The notes beneath the pieces are model-generated. The model was given only the letters and a program-made list of their open reading frames with translations. It was not told the origin of the DNA and made no database searches. The position numbers and the translations under genes were made by a program. Positions 1-8,293 of a stretch of DNA of 41,852 nucleotides are shown here, piece after piece. Positions within the stretch are counted from its first letter, which is position 1; each line of letters begins with the position of its first letter. Origin of the DNA: Gordonia amarae NBRC 15530 (GTDB lineage Bacteria > Actinomycetota > Actinomycetes > Mycobacteriales > Mycobacteriaceae); contig NZ_BAED01000007.1 of the NCBI RefSeq assembly GCF_000241345.1, positions 1-41,852 on the forward strand. Direction: 5' to 3'.

Positions 1-180
1 TCGCGGACGCAACGGCGGTGCTTGACAATCCAGGTGGTTATCCTGCGGGTACACCCCTGCCGGTGTGTTGGCGTTCGCCGCCAACGGTGGCCTGGAACGT
101 GAACAACGTGTGGCATCGAGGTCCCGATGGTCGGGATGGCTGCGGGGTTCGTGGTCCGGTTGCCATCTCATTGCGCGCAA

Positions 181-985
181 CTATTCATTGCGTACTGCGA
201 AGGAGATCAGCTTGATCGCTTCGCTGAACGGCTCTGACTCATCGTCGTCACTGTCGGGTACAGGCGTATCGGCTACTGCGGAATCCAGTGTTGGGGTGTT
301 GACACCAGAGGAGCCGGGGGCATCGATGCGGATACTTCCCATACACCGGATGACCATGTCGAGCAGTTGCTCCTGGTGCTCGGGGTGCGGCGACGTGATA
401 CCGAGAGACAGCGTCCACGTGGTGGCGGGGAACGGATAGAAGCCCTGTACGGCGAGCACGTTACGCTGCTTACTGCCGCCGGACTGGGTTCGCCGGACGG
501 TGAATGTGGCGAACGCATGACCGGTCGGTGTGGTGCGTTCGGTGTAGGACTCCCGGCGCGAAGGCACGCTGGATCGGCGCCATCGACGAGAGTCGCGGCG
601 TGGTCGACGAGAAGGTCAGACTCAATGCGGTATTGGCCACCGAGCCGTCCTCGTTGATGCCGGGCTTGAGCAGGGTGAGCAGTACCTTGTTGCGTTGTGC
701 CTGGGAGACAACTTCTTCCAGTGAGCGTAGGAGTGCACGACGGACCTTGCTGGGTACGCGTTGGCCGGTGAAGAAGTCATCGACGATCCGTTCGTTCTGG
801 ATCTTCCACCGCGCCGGGTGGGTTTCGATCACGAGCCAGTCGGGCGGCAGCTTGATGATCCAGTCGAATGCCGGACGTAACGCATCGGGATGCCATTGGA
901 TGCCGAGAGGTCGCGCCTCCTGAGCGTCGCCGGTCTCGACGTCCTCATCTGTGATTGTCTCCGTGGGGAGTTCGTGCACGCTCAC
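181..985 (-). pseudogene. ESX-linked protein of unknown function, frameshifted
   Basis: The GTG start at 985 has a good GAAGGAG ribosome site and lies 15 bases after the eccC-like stop, so the two genes form an operon. The first frame reads well to about 570 (ending near SSMAPIQ) and then turns to nonsense. The protein resumes in another frame at about 567 (VPSRRESYTERTTPTGHAF) and runs to a stop at 181. One extra base near 565-580 explains the break; removing it joins APIQ to VPSRRES and gives about 267 residues. I do not recognise the family. The C-terminal half (FYPFPATTWTLSLGI then a Leu/Met/Ile helix) loosely recalls small LpqN/PsbP-like folds, but that is speculative. It could be a sequencing error rather than true decay. 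No gene is identifiable in the remaining 1-180. Confidence 0.6.
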
Positions 986-1000
986 CTGTGCTCCTTCGTG

Positions 1001-2677
1001 TCAGTGGTTGGTGTGTGCGGCAGACACGGGGATGTCCTCTTGTGCCTTCGCGCCGTCGTCGATGCCGGGGTGTGGTGTGTAGGCCACCTGGATGCGTTCT
1101 GCCGGGGAGCCTGATCGCAACAGGTCGCCGCGTCCGGGCGGCCGATGATCCATCCACACCTTGGGCCAGATCTGACCCTCCTGCCGGTCCCCGGACAGGA
1201 GCAGCCCGGCACCGCCGGCCTCCTTGACCGCCTGCATCACAGGCTCGTACGAGGCTCGTGACGCACCGCCGCTGCGTCGCAGGACGACCAGATGTATGCC
1301 CAGGTCACGGGCCTGGGACAGGTACGGGACGAGTGACCGGAGTGGGCTGCCGCTGCCTTCGACGAGATCGTAGTCGTCGGCGACGACCACCACCTCGGGG
1401 CCCTTCCACCAGGAACGGTCACGCAACTGTTGGGGGGTGACGTCGTCGGGTGGGGTGCGGCGCCGAAGTTCCTGGGCGATCGATTCCATCAGACTTTGTG
1501 CGGCGGAGGCAGTTCCGGCGTATCCGCCGAGATACTTGGACGGGCCGGCGTCGAGCAGTTGCCGTTTGGGGTCGATGATCGCGAACACGACCTGACCCTC
1601 GCGGTATCCGGGACACAGGTCGTCGACGATCGTGCGGACGAGCGCGGTCTTCCCGGACCCGGTGTCGCCGAAGACCAGCAGATGCGGATCGGAACCGAAC
1701 AGGTCCAGCGACACCGGCATCAGGTCGGTTTCGCCGATCCCGATCACGATCTTGCGGGCCGCCGGGTGTTCATGGCGGATCTGCGTCAACGCGATCATCT
1801 CGGGCAGCATGCGCACCCGCGGAACACCCGGGCCGTGCCAGGCGTCGTTGATCGCGGTGATCGTCGCGTCGGGGCCACCGTTGTCGCCGCCGAACTCGGG
1901 TAGTGCGATCTGCCCGGCGAGTCTGTCCTGGGTGACGCAGCGCCCCTGGTCGCCGGGCCTGATGGCGGCGATGAGCTTGCGGTCGATCGTCGAGTCGAGC
2001 GGATCATTGAGGCGCAGTTCTATTCTCGTGCCCAGCATGCTCTGCATCTGCAGCCGGAAATCAGCCCAGCGCGATGTGGTGAGAACGACGTGAATGCCGT
2101 AGCCGAGTCCGCGTGCCACGAGATCCTGGACGGTTGCGGCGAGGTCGTCGAACTCCTCCCGGAATGTCCACCAGCCGTCGATCACCAGAAAAACGTCGGC
2201 GCAGGCCAGTTCGGGTAGCGAACCGGACCGGTGCAGTGCACGCATCTGTTCGGCCGTCTCGATCCGATGGTCGGAGAAGACGTGTTCGCGGGTGGCCAGC
2301 TGGTGGGCGACCTCGGCGATGGTCCGGCGAATCTTGTCGACATCGAATCGGGTTGCGACGTCACCGACATGCGGCAGTCCGGCGAGTGGGCGCAGACTGC
2401 TCCCGGCCATGTCGACCGCGTAGAAGCCCACTTCGGCGGGAGTGTGGGTGAGCGCGGCGCCGACCATGAGCGACTTGAGCGCAGTGGTCTTGCCCGACTG
2501 CGGTGAGCCCAGGAGCACCACGTGCCCGCCGGCTCCGGCGAGGTCCACGACCAGCGCACCCTGCCACTGCTGTAGCGGACGGTCCTTGAGTCCGATGGGG
2601 AAAGACAGTGCCATCCTTCCTGACTCAGAAGGAATGGCGTCAAACTCGGGGTGGTCCAATGTCTCGGTGGAGAACAC
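1001..2677 (-). CDS. EccCb-like type VII secretion ATPase (FtsK/SpoIIIE), lacks N-terminal half
   Basis: The 558-residue product carries two FtsK/SpoIIIE-type ATPase domains. The first has Walker A GSPQSGKTTAL and a Walker B-like VFLVIDG. The second has Walker A GDTGSGKTALVRT and VVVVADDYDLV. The segment GLKDRPLQQWQGALVVDL and the end PPGRGDLL are typical of EccC ATPase domains 2 and 3. EccC energises secretion of WXG100 substrates at the ESX membrane complex. The membrane anchor and first ATPase domain of full-length EccC (usually over 1,200 residues) are absent. Some ESX systems split this protein into EccCa and EccCb, but here the upstream neighbour is an opposite-strand DUF222 gene and no eccCa is present. 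The frame stays open upstream to a stop at 2735-2737, and the GTG at 2677 is the best start. This is either an orphan EccCb or a truncated EccC. Confidence 0.82.
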   Translation of the reverse strand: MFSTETLDHPEFDAIPSESGRMALSFPIGLKDRPLQQWQGALVVDLAGAGGHVVLLGSPQSGKTTALKSLMVGAALTHTPAEVGFYAVDMAGSSLRPLAGLPHVGDVATRFDVDKIRRTIAEVAHQLATREHVFSDHRIETAEQMRALHRSGSLPELACADVFLVIDGWWTFREEFDDLAATVQDLVARGLGYGIHVVLTTSRWADFRLQMQSMLGTRIELRLNDPLDSTIDRKLIAAIRPGDQGRCVTQDRLAGQIALPEFGGDNGGPDATITAINDAWHGPGVPRVRMLPEMIALTQIRHEHPAARKIVIGIGETDLMPVSLDLFGSDPHLLVFGDTGSGKTALVRTIVDDLCPGYREGQVVFAIIDPKRQLLDAGPSKYLGGYAGTASAAQSLMESIAQELRRRTPPDDVTPQQLRDRSWWKGPEVVVVADDYDLVEGSGSPLRSLVPYLSQARDLGIHLVVLRRSGGASRASYEPVMQAVKEAGGAGLLLSGDRQEGQIWPKVWMDHRPPGRGDLLRSGSPAERIQVAYTPHPGIDDGAKAQEDIPVSAAHTNH

Positions 2678-2772
2678 TGAAAGTTGCTGAGAGGACGGTG
2701 TTCTCGTGCTTGGGTGGCAGGCCTGTCGGTGAGATCAGATGATCTTGCGTAGGTGTCGCTCTGCGGTTATGA

Positions 2773-2788
2773 TCGAACATATAAGCGA
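2773..2788 (+). promoter_or_regulatory. degenerate LexA/SOS-box-like dyad upstream of the DUF222 gene
   Basis: The left half TCGAAC matches the actinobacterial SOS box (TCGAAC-N4-GTTCGA) exactly and is followed by ATAT. The right half AAGCGA is poor. The flanks extend a GATCG...CGATC symmetry. It lies 41 bases before the proposed ATG at 2829. Several mycobacterial 13E12 genes have such boxes, so position and context support the call more than the sequence does. Confidence 0.35.
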
Positions 2789-2828
2789 TCCGAATGGGTG
2801 GGCGATCTGCGGAAGGGGGGTGGTGGCG

Positions 2829-4373
2829 ATGGCTGGGAGTGACGTCAATGATGTTGTGGGAGAGTCGTTACCGTCCCTGTATCAGCGGCTGGATGATCTA
2901 CTGGGGGCGATCTCGGCGGCGGAGGCGTCGTTGTGTTCGGACGAGCAACTGGTGGCCGTGGCCAAGGCGCATGAACGGTGCGTGCGGCGGATGGGTGTGC
3001 TCGGCGACGATGTGCTGGTCGAGGTGTTTGATCGGGGCGCATACCGGCTGACCGGGTGCACCACCCATCAGATGTTCGTGACGCACGAGCTACGGGTCAC
3101 CGACCCGGTGTTGCGGTTGCGGCGGATGGAGAAGCTGGCCCGGTTCACCGCGATGACCGGGGAGCGCAGGGAACCGGAGTATCCGAACATCGCCGACGCA
3201 GCTCGTCGAGGGGAACTCGGTGCGGGACATGTGAATGCGGTGATCGAGGTGCTCACCAAACTGCCACAGGGATTGCCGCACGACACCAAGGTGGCGGCCG
3301 AGCAGACGATGGCCGAGATCTCGGTCGAGTTGACCCCGGCGGAGATCGTCACCGCCGGTGGGCGGCTGCTGGCGCACCTGGATCCCGACGGGGAGCTCAC
3401 CGACGACCGTGACCGGAAGCGTCGGCGGAACCTGTGGCTGAACCGGCAGGACGCGCAGAAGATGTCGAAGCTGTGCGGGCATCTGGATCCGTCGACCCGG
3501 GCGATGCTCGAGGTGGTGCTCAATGCGTGGGGTGCGCCGGGGATGAACAACCCCGCCGACCCGCAGTCTCCGGACGGACATCCGGATACCGCCGATGCCC
3601 AACAACTTGCCGACGCCGCTGCCCGTGACGATCGCAGTGGTGCCCAGCGTCACCACGATGCGCTGGCGGCGTTTCTGCGGGCGGGGCTGGATGCGAACAT
3701 CCTCGGTTCCGGCCATCGCGGGTTGCCGGCGACCGTGGTCATCACCGCCGACCTGAACGATCTGCGGAACCGGACCGGAAGCGGGACCACCGCCACCGGG
3801 ACGGTGCTGCCGATCGGTGAGGTGATCGACGCGCTCGCTCGCGAACGGTGCGACAAGTATCTGGCCGTGTTCGAAGGGCACCACGCCGTTCCCCTGTACC
3901 TGGGGCGGGCCAAGCGGTTGGCCTCCCGTGGGCAGCGCTTGGCGTCGTTCGCCTCGCCTGGTGGGCACACCTGCTCGTTCCCCGGGTGTGGGCAGCCCGC
4001 CGCACGGGTGGAAATGCATCACGCCGTGCGGGATTGGGCCGACGGTGGGCGCACCGACATCGACCAGCTGGCCCCGGCCTGCCCGCGGCACAACCGGATC
4101 GTCGGGAAGGGTGCCGGGCAGTACACCACCGGTAAGGCATTCGACGGCAGATCCTGGTGGCGGCGCAACAGTTCACCCGGAGTTCCCGAAAATCCCAAGC
4201 TGGTCAATAGGTTTCCGGACATCGGGGAGAAGTTCGTGGAGAACCTGGAACAGACGCGTCGCCATATTCACCGGCCGCCACCCGAACCAGACCGGATACC
4301 TGGCGATTCGGAGATTGAACGTGTGCTCGCCGAGTTGCTTGATGATCTCTTGCGCGATGTGAGTCCTGTCTGA
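2829..4373 (+). CDS. DUF222/13E12-repeat family protein with C-terminal HNH endonuclease domain
   Basis: This 514-residue protein has the DUF222 body of the REP13E12 family, followed near residue 380 by an HNH nuclease core: CSFPGCGQPAARVEMHHAV, then a WADGG stretch and CPRHNRIV. It holds the paired cysteines and His-His expected for metal-dependent DNA cleavage. The biological role of these abundant actinobacterial proteins is not settled; mycobacterial copies belong to repeats once considered mobile and are often DNA-damage inducible. The start at 2829 is chosen because GGAAGGGGGG lies 8 bases upstream. In-frame ATGs at 2739 and 2769 would place the SOS-like dyad inside the gene. It is divergent from the eccC-like gene, and its position may mark where that ESX gene lost its 5' half. 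Confidence 0.88.
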   Translation: MAGSDVNDVVGESLPSLYQRLDDLLGAISAAEASLCSDEQLVAVAKAHERCVRRMGVLGDDVLVEVFDRGAYRLTGCTTHQMFVTHELRVTDPVLRLRRMEKLARFTAMTGERREPEYPNIADAARRGELGAGHVNAVIEVLTKLPQGLPHDTKVAAEQTMAEISVELTPAEIVTAGGRLLAHLDPDGELTDDRDRKRRRNLWLNRQDAQKMSKLCGHLDPSTRAMLEVVLNAWGAPGMNNPADPQSPDGHPDTADAQQLADAAARDDRSGAQRHHDALAAFLRAGLDANILGSGHRGLPATVVITADLNDLRNRTGSGTTATGTVLPIGEVIDALARERCDKYLAVFEGHHAVPLYLGRAKRLASRGQRLASFASPGGHTCSFPGCGQPAARVEMHHAVRDWADGGRTDIDQLAPACPRHNRIVGKGAGQYTTGKAFDGRSWWRRNSSPGVPENPKLVNRFPDIGEKFVENLEQTRRHIHRPPPEPDRIPGDSEIERVLAELLDDLLRDVSPV

Positions 4374-4487
4374 GGGTCGTCCCTCGCGGTGTTGATCATT
4401 GGTGCGCGGCAGTTGGTTTGGCGTGGGTGCGTCAGGTGTCGAAAGGTCACCGGACCCAACGCGTCCCTCGCTCCTTCGTCGCTTCGG

Positions 4488-4745
4488 CCTCAGGGATCAA
4501 GATGTGTGGTTGTTTCTTGGTTGGTTCGGTCGTGGGGTTCAAGATGTGTGGTTGTTTCTTGGTTGCTTCGGGCTTGGGGTTCAGGAGGTGTGGTTGTTTC
4601 TTGGTGCTTCGGTCGTGGGGTTCAGGGTGGTGGGTCGCGTGCCGTCATGGGTTGACTGGCAACAGGCAGACGGCGATCGACGTCGACCCCTCGGCTTGAT
4701 GGCGTCCGAGAGCGCGTGGCGCGAGTGACATCTTGATCCCTGAGG
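4488..4745. repeat. MITE-like segment with 18-bp perfect terminal inverted repeats
   Basis: Positions 4488-4505 (CCTCAGGGATCAAGATGT) are the exact reverse complement of 4728-4745. The 258-base segment between and including them carries the 42-base tandem repeats. No target-site duplication is visible and there is no transposase. It could be a small non-autonomous element or a chance product of a dispersed repeat family. Confidence 0.45.
4501..4625 (+). repeat. three tandem 42/42/41-bp repeats
   Basis: Units start at 4501, 4543 and 4585. Each begins GATGTGTGGTTGTTTCTTGG (the third with GAGGTG) and ends with a GTTCA(A/G) run. The third is one base shorter. There is no spacer pattern, so this is not a CRISPR array. 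Confidence 0.85.
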
Positions 4746-4985
4746 AGGGTCGCGCGAGCTTGCGAGCCGACTCGTCTCGAAGGGTCAGGTGAGACGAGGC
4801 TCCCGACCCAGGTCCGGCGGTGGTTCTGTGACCTGGGCAACCAACCCTGGGCGGTGTGGGCATGTACTGCCACACAAGGGCGTGGTAGGTGACTAGGCTG
4901 CACGCAACGTCGGCAACACCGCCGGGGTGTGGGGCGAGCGTAGCGACGCACGATGTGTCGTCCCCAGTGATGATGAGGATCTTAG

Positions 4986-6062
4986 ATGGCGAAGAAGAAC
5001 AAGATCGTCGGGCGGCTGGAAGCTGAGGTCAACCGGCTGCGCGGCGAACTCAACAAGGTCACCAAACAGGCCAAGCAAGCGGATAAGTTGGCGCGCAAGC
5101 GATTCCGTAAAGCCGAGCGTGATATCACCGCGCTGCGTGACGACGTGCTGGCAACCCTCAATTTCCGTAAGGGTGACGACGGGCCCGTCGCATCCGTCAC
5201 GAAGCTGGTGACCGCACCGGTGGCTGCCGACAGCGCGCCCGAAGCCGTCGCGGTCGAGAAGCCCTCTGCGTCTGAGGTCGCGGCCTCTGAAATGGCCGCC
5301 TCCGATGGCGCTGCCGCCGCCGCGCCTGTTGTGGAAGAGGCAGCCGCCGGCGAACCGGCGCTCTCCGGCAATGCCGCACCGGCTGCCGCGGAGCCGGCTG
5401 CAGCAGAACCCGCCGCGAAGGAGGTTCCGGCGAAGAGGGCAGCACGAAGCTCGGCTGTGGCAGAGGCTTCGGCCACGACGAACACCCCAGACAAGACCAC
5501 CACACGCAAGGCGCCTGCGAGTAAGGCTCCGGCCAAGACGACCGAGGCCAACGCCGCGCCAACCAAGGCTGTTCCGGGCACGGCCGCGCCGACGAAGTCG
5601 ACTGCGAGCAAGACGACCCCCGCCAAGCCGATCCCAGCCAGAACCGCCCCAGCCAAGGCTGCGCCGGCCAACACGGCCGCGAGTAAGGCTGCGCCGGCTA
5701 AGCCTGCCCCGGCCAAGGCCGGCCCAGCAAAGGCTGCGCCGGCCAAGTCGACCGCGAAGGCCGCGCCGAGTAAGGCTGCGCCGAGTAAGGCTGCGCCGGC
5801 AAAGTCGACTGTGAGCAAGGCTGCGCCGGCGAAGTCGACCGCGAGTAAGGCCGCGCCGGCCAAGTCGACCGCGAGCACGGCTCCGGCCAAGAGCACTTCG
5901 AGCCGGAACTCGTCGAGTGCCGCGGGCGGTGCCTCCACTCCGAAGACTGCTGCCGCTCGCGGTGGGCCGACCGTGGCGGAGCTGCGCGCCCAGGCCAAGG
6001 CGAAGGGCATCACCGGCTACTCGTCGATGACGAAGGCACAACTGATCGAGGCTCTGAGCTGA
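4986..6062 (+). CDS. Ala/Lys/Pro-rich protein with C-terminal Rho_N (SAP-like) domain
   Basis: The product has 358 residues in three parts. Residues 1-60 are a charged, probably coiled-coil helix rich in Lys and Arg (KIVGRLEAEVNRLRGEL). Residues 75-320 are low-complexity Ala/Lys/Pro/Thr repeats such as KAAPAKSTASK, resembling histone H1 tails. The last 35 residues (TVAELRAQAKAKGITGYSS then MTKAQLIEAL) match the Rho termination factor N-terminal fold, a small nucleic-acid-binding helical motif. A role as a chromosome- or RNA-binding protein is likely but inferred. GAGG lies about 8 bases before the ATG. Similar proteins occur across Mycobacteriales. The repeat tract is a candidate for length variation between strains. 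Confidence 0.85.
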   Translation: MAKKNKIVGRLEAEVNRLRGELNKVTKQAKQADKLARKRFRKAERDITALRDDVLATLNFRKGDDGPVASVTKLVTAPVAADSAPEAVAVEKPSASEVAASEMAASDGAAAAAPVVEEAAAGEPALSGNAAPAAAEPAAAEPAAKEVPAKRAARSSAVAEASATTNTPDKTTTRKAPASKAPAKTTEANAAPTKAVPGTAAPTKSTASKTTPAKPIPARTAPAKAAPANTAASKAAPAKPAPAKAGPAKAAPAKSTAKAAPSKAAPSKAAPAKSTVSKAAPAKSTASKAAPAKSTASTAPAKSTSSRNSSSAAGGASTPKTAAARGGPTVAELRAQAKAKGITGYSSMTKAQLIEALS

Positions 6063-6098
6063 CGGACTTTTGAGTCGGCCGGTGCCGTGACCCGCTCC

Positions 6099-6118
6099 GG
6101 CGGTACCAGCACCGCCGA
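6099..6118 (+). terminator. short GC-rich hairpin after the Rho_N gene
   Basis: CGGCGGT pairs with ACCGCCG around a 6-base loop, 37 bases past the stop. No T run follows, so this is a weak terminator candidate. The rest of the gap to 6353 shows nothing firm apart from a GACA-CA-TGTC dyad at 6181-6190. Confidence 0.35.
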
Positions 6119-6353
6119 AACGGTGCTTCCGCGATGCCGATCCTGAGATATTGGTCGGAGGTGGTGATCACCGACAACTGGACACATGTCTAGTCTGAAG
6201 TAAGACGCTTGGTGCCGAACGCGGCTCGTCGTGAAGCGGACCACTGTCGGTGGACACGATTTACTACGAGTGGACGTTCGGTGCGTGCGTCGATAGGCTG
6301 ACGGCCAAACCTCGTCCAGTCACCACAGCTTTGCGTCGCGGAAGGAACCTCGC

Positions 6354-7442
6354 ATGTCACAGACCGTCAAGGGTGTTATCTCACGAGCCAAGGGAGCGGC
6401 GACCGAGGTCGTCGACGTCGTGGTTCCCGACCCGGGATCCAACGACGTGATCGTCAAGATCGCGGCCTGCGGCGTGTGCCACACCGACCTGGCCTATCGC
6501 GAGGGCGGCATCAACGACGAGTACCCGTTCCTGCTCGGCCATGAGGCCGCCGGCATCGTTGAGACCGTCGGCGATGCCGTCACCCACGTCGAGGTCGGCG
6601 ACTTCGTCATCCTCAACTGGCGTGCGGTGTGCGGCCAGTGCCGCGCCTGCAAGCGCGGCCGTCCCTGGTACTGCTTCGACACCTTCAATGCCAGCAAGAA
6701 GATGACCCTCACCGACGGTACCGAGCTCAGCCCGGCCCTGGGCATCGGCGCGTTCATCGAGAAGACCCTCATCCACGAGGGCCAGTGCACCAAGGTCAAC
6801 CCGGAGACCGACCCGGCCGTCGCGGGTCTGCTCGGCTGCGGCGTGATGGCCGGCATCGGCGCCGCGATGAACACCGGCAACGTAGGCCGCGGCGACTCGG
6901 TGGCCGTCATCGGCTGCGGCGGCGTCGGCGATGCCGCGATCGCCGGTGCCAAGCTGGCCGGCGCCACCAAGATCATCGCCATCGACCGCGACCCGGCCAA
7001 GCTCGAATGGGCCGTCGGGCTCGGTGCCACCCACACCATCAACGGTGCCGAGGTCGACGACGTGATCGAGGCCGTGCAGGAGTTGACCGACGGCAACGGC
7101 GCCGACGTCGTCGTCGACGCGGTGGGCCGCCCCGAAACCTACGCGCAGGCCTTCTACGCCCGTGACCTCGCCGGCACCGTCGTGCTGGTGGGTGTGCCGA
7201 CCCCGGAGATGAAGCTCGAACTGCCGCTGGTGGACTTCTTCTCGCGCGGCGGTGCGCTCAAGTCGTCGTGGTACGGCGACTGCCTGCCCGAACGCGACTT
7301 CCCGATGCTGATCGACCTGTACGAGCAGGGCCGGCTGCCGCTGGACAAGTTCGTCACCGAACGCATCGGCCTGAACGACATCGAGGCCGCGTTCGACGCC
7401 ATGAAGGCCGGCAAGGTGCTGCGTTCGGTGGTGGAGATCTGA
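6354..7442 (+). CDS. mscR: S-(hydroxymethyl)mycothiol dehydrogenase (mycothiol-dependent formaldehyde dehydrogenase)
   Basis: This 362-residue zinc-dependent medium-chain dehydrogenase oxidises the formaldehyde-mycothiol adduct with NAD+; MscR enzymes also reduce S-nitrosomycothiol. Catalytic zinc ligands are visible as Cys39 (ACGVCHTD) and His63-Glu64 (LGHEAAG). The structural zinc site is Cys93, 96, 99 and 107 ([15 protein letters not shown]). The Rossmann motif is [23 protein letters not shown] ribosome site precedes the ATG. The stop overlaps the next start (TGATG), so it is co-translated with a metallo-beta-lactamase-fold hydrolase. The same pairing occurs in M. tuberculosis (Rv2259-Rv2260), which supports the assignment over a generic alcohol dehydrogenase. 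Confidence 0.93.
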   Translation: MSQTVKGVISRAKGAATEVVDVVVPDPGSNDVIVKIAACGVCHTDLAYREGGINDEYPFLLGHEAAGIVETVGDAVTHVEVGDFVILNWRAVCGQCRACKRGRPWYCFDTFNASKKMTLTDGTELSPALGIGAFIEKTLIHEGQCTKVNPETDPAVAGLLGCGVMAGIGAAMNTGNVGRGDSVAVIGCGGVGDAAIAGAKLAGATKIIAIDRDPAKLEWAVGLGATHTINGAEVDDVIEAVQELTDGNGADVVVDAVGRPETYAQAFYARDLAGTVVLVGVPTPEMKLELPLVDFFSRGGALKSSWYGDCLPERDFPMLIDLYEQGRLPLDKFVTERIGLNDIEAAFDAMKAGKVLRSVVEI

Positions 7443-8068
7443 TGACGTTCGGCATTCAGAACGTCGTCACCTCCGGCACGTTCTCGCTCGACGGCGGCAC
7501 CTGGGACGTCGACAACAACGTCTGGGTGATCGGCGACGAGAACGAGGTCGTCATCATCGACGCAGCGCACGACGCCGCGCCGATCCTGGAGACCGTCGGC
7601 GACCGCACCGTGAAGGCGATCCTGCTGACGCACGGGCACAACGACCATGTCACCGTCGCCCCGGAACTGTCGCAGGCCACCGGTGCGCCGATCCTGCTGC
7701 ATCCCGGCGACGACATGCTGTGGAATCAGACTCATCCCGACGTCACCCACGTCGATCTCGAAGACGGACAGAAGGTTTCGGTCGCCGGAACCGATCTCAC
7801 CGTGATCAACACGCCGGGGCACTCGCCCGGATCGTGCGTCGTGTACGTGCCCGAGGCGGGCGTATTGTTCAGCGGCGACACGCTTTTCCAGGGTGGACCG
7901 GGGGCGACCGGCCGGTCGTTCTCCAGCTTCCCGACGATCATCTCCTCGATCCGCGACAAGATCTTCACCCTCGATCCGGAGACCAAGATCTACACCGGTC
8001 ACGGAGACGGCACGTCCATCGCCGACGAGGCGCCGCATCTGGAGGAGTGGATCAAGCGCGGCCACTGA
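7442..8068 (+). CDS. metallo-beta-lactamase-fold hydrolase partnered with MscR
   Basis: This is a 208-residue glyoxalase II-like hydrolase. The metal-binding motif is His64-x-His66-x-Asp68-His69 (LLTHGHNDH), with further ligands likely in NTPGHSPGS, LFSGDTLF and YTGHGDGT. The start is the ATG that overlaps the mscR stop by one base. Its fixed link to mscR suggests it acts on the product of that enzyme, possibly hydrolysing S-formylmycothiol to formate and mycothiol, but that reaction is an inference. The length is normal for the family. A GC-rich hairpin with a T run follows the gene and closes the two-gene operon. Confidence 0.9.
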   Translation: MTFGIQNVVTSGTFSLDGGTWDVDNNVWVIGDENEVVIIDAAHDAAPILETVGDRTVKAILLTHGHNDHVTVAPELSQATGAPILLHPGDDMLWNQTHPDVTHVDLEDGQKVSVAGTDLTVINTPGHSPGSCVVYVPEAGVLFSGDTLFQGGPGATGRSFSSFPTIISSIRDKIFTLDPETKIYTGHGDGTSIADEAPHLEEWIKRGH

Positions 8069-8092
8069 TCCGCGCGCGACCGCGAACGTGGC

Positions 8093-8146
8093 GGCCGCCG
8101 GACCTGTTCGTGCACCATCGGGTGCCGGCGGCCCGGCGGCCGTTTT
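8093..8146 (+). terminator. rho-independent-type terminator after the mscR operon
   Basis: GGCCGCCGG (8093-8101) pairs with CCGGCGGCC (8133-8141), followed by GTTTT. A second copy of the right arm at 8125-8133 could form an alternative hairpin. It lies 25 bases after the stop. Confidence 0.6.
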
Positions 8147-8232
8147 CGTGTGGACTGCGTCGATAGTGGTGGTGTGCAACACATTTCACGCCAATAGTGT
8201 CCGGCGCACTGTCGCCCGGCGGGTCCTGTATA

Positions 8233-8246
8233 TGCACACGTGTGCA
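8233..8246. promoter_or_regulatory. 14-bp perfect palindrome upstream of the DoxX gene
   Basis: TGCACACGTGTGCA is its own reverse complement and sits 47 bases before the ATG at 8294. Length and placement suit a repressor operator. No regulator gene is adjacent, so the binding protein is unknown. Confidence 0.5.
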
Positions 8247-8293
8247 ATTTAGCTTGGCTAGACAACCGGCCTCGCCGGTGTTCTACTAAGGCA

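Larger units (their letters stand above)
4374..4985. other. gene-free repeat-rich interval
   Basis: This 612-base stretch follows the DUF222 stop. It holds a 17-base element shared with 16276-16292, three tandem 42-base repeats, an 18-base perfect inverted repeat pair enclosing them, and a CTCGTCTC/GAGACGAG hairpin (4771-4798). Several reading frames stay open across it only because 42 is a multiple of three, and none has a convincing ribosome site or protein-like composition. I see no gene. Confidence 0.6.

Noticed and set aside
4501..4625. Candidate CRISPR array
   Set aside because: Repeats are contiguous, three in number and have no unique spacers.
4982..6013. Minus-strand frame of 343 codons resembling a pentapeptide-repeat protein (AGAAL-like units)
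   Set aside because: It is the exact antisense of the Ala/Lys/Pro repeat tract of the Rho_N protein; GCC/GGC-rich repeats always give such a pattern. No ribosome site, and the sense strand has a clear domain.
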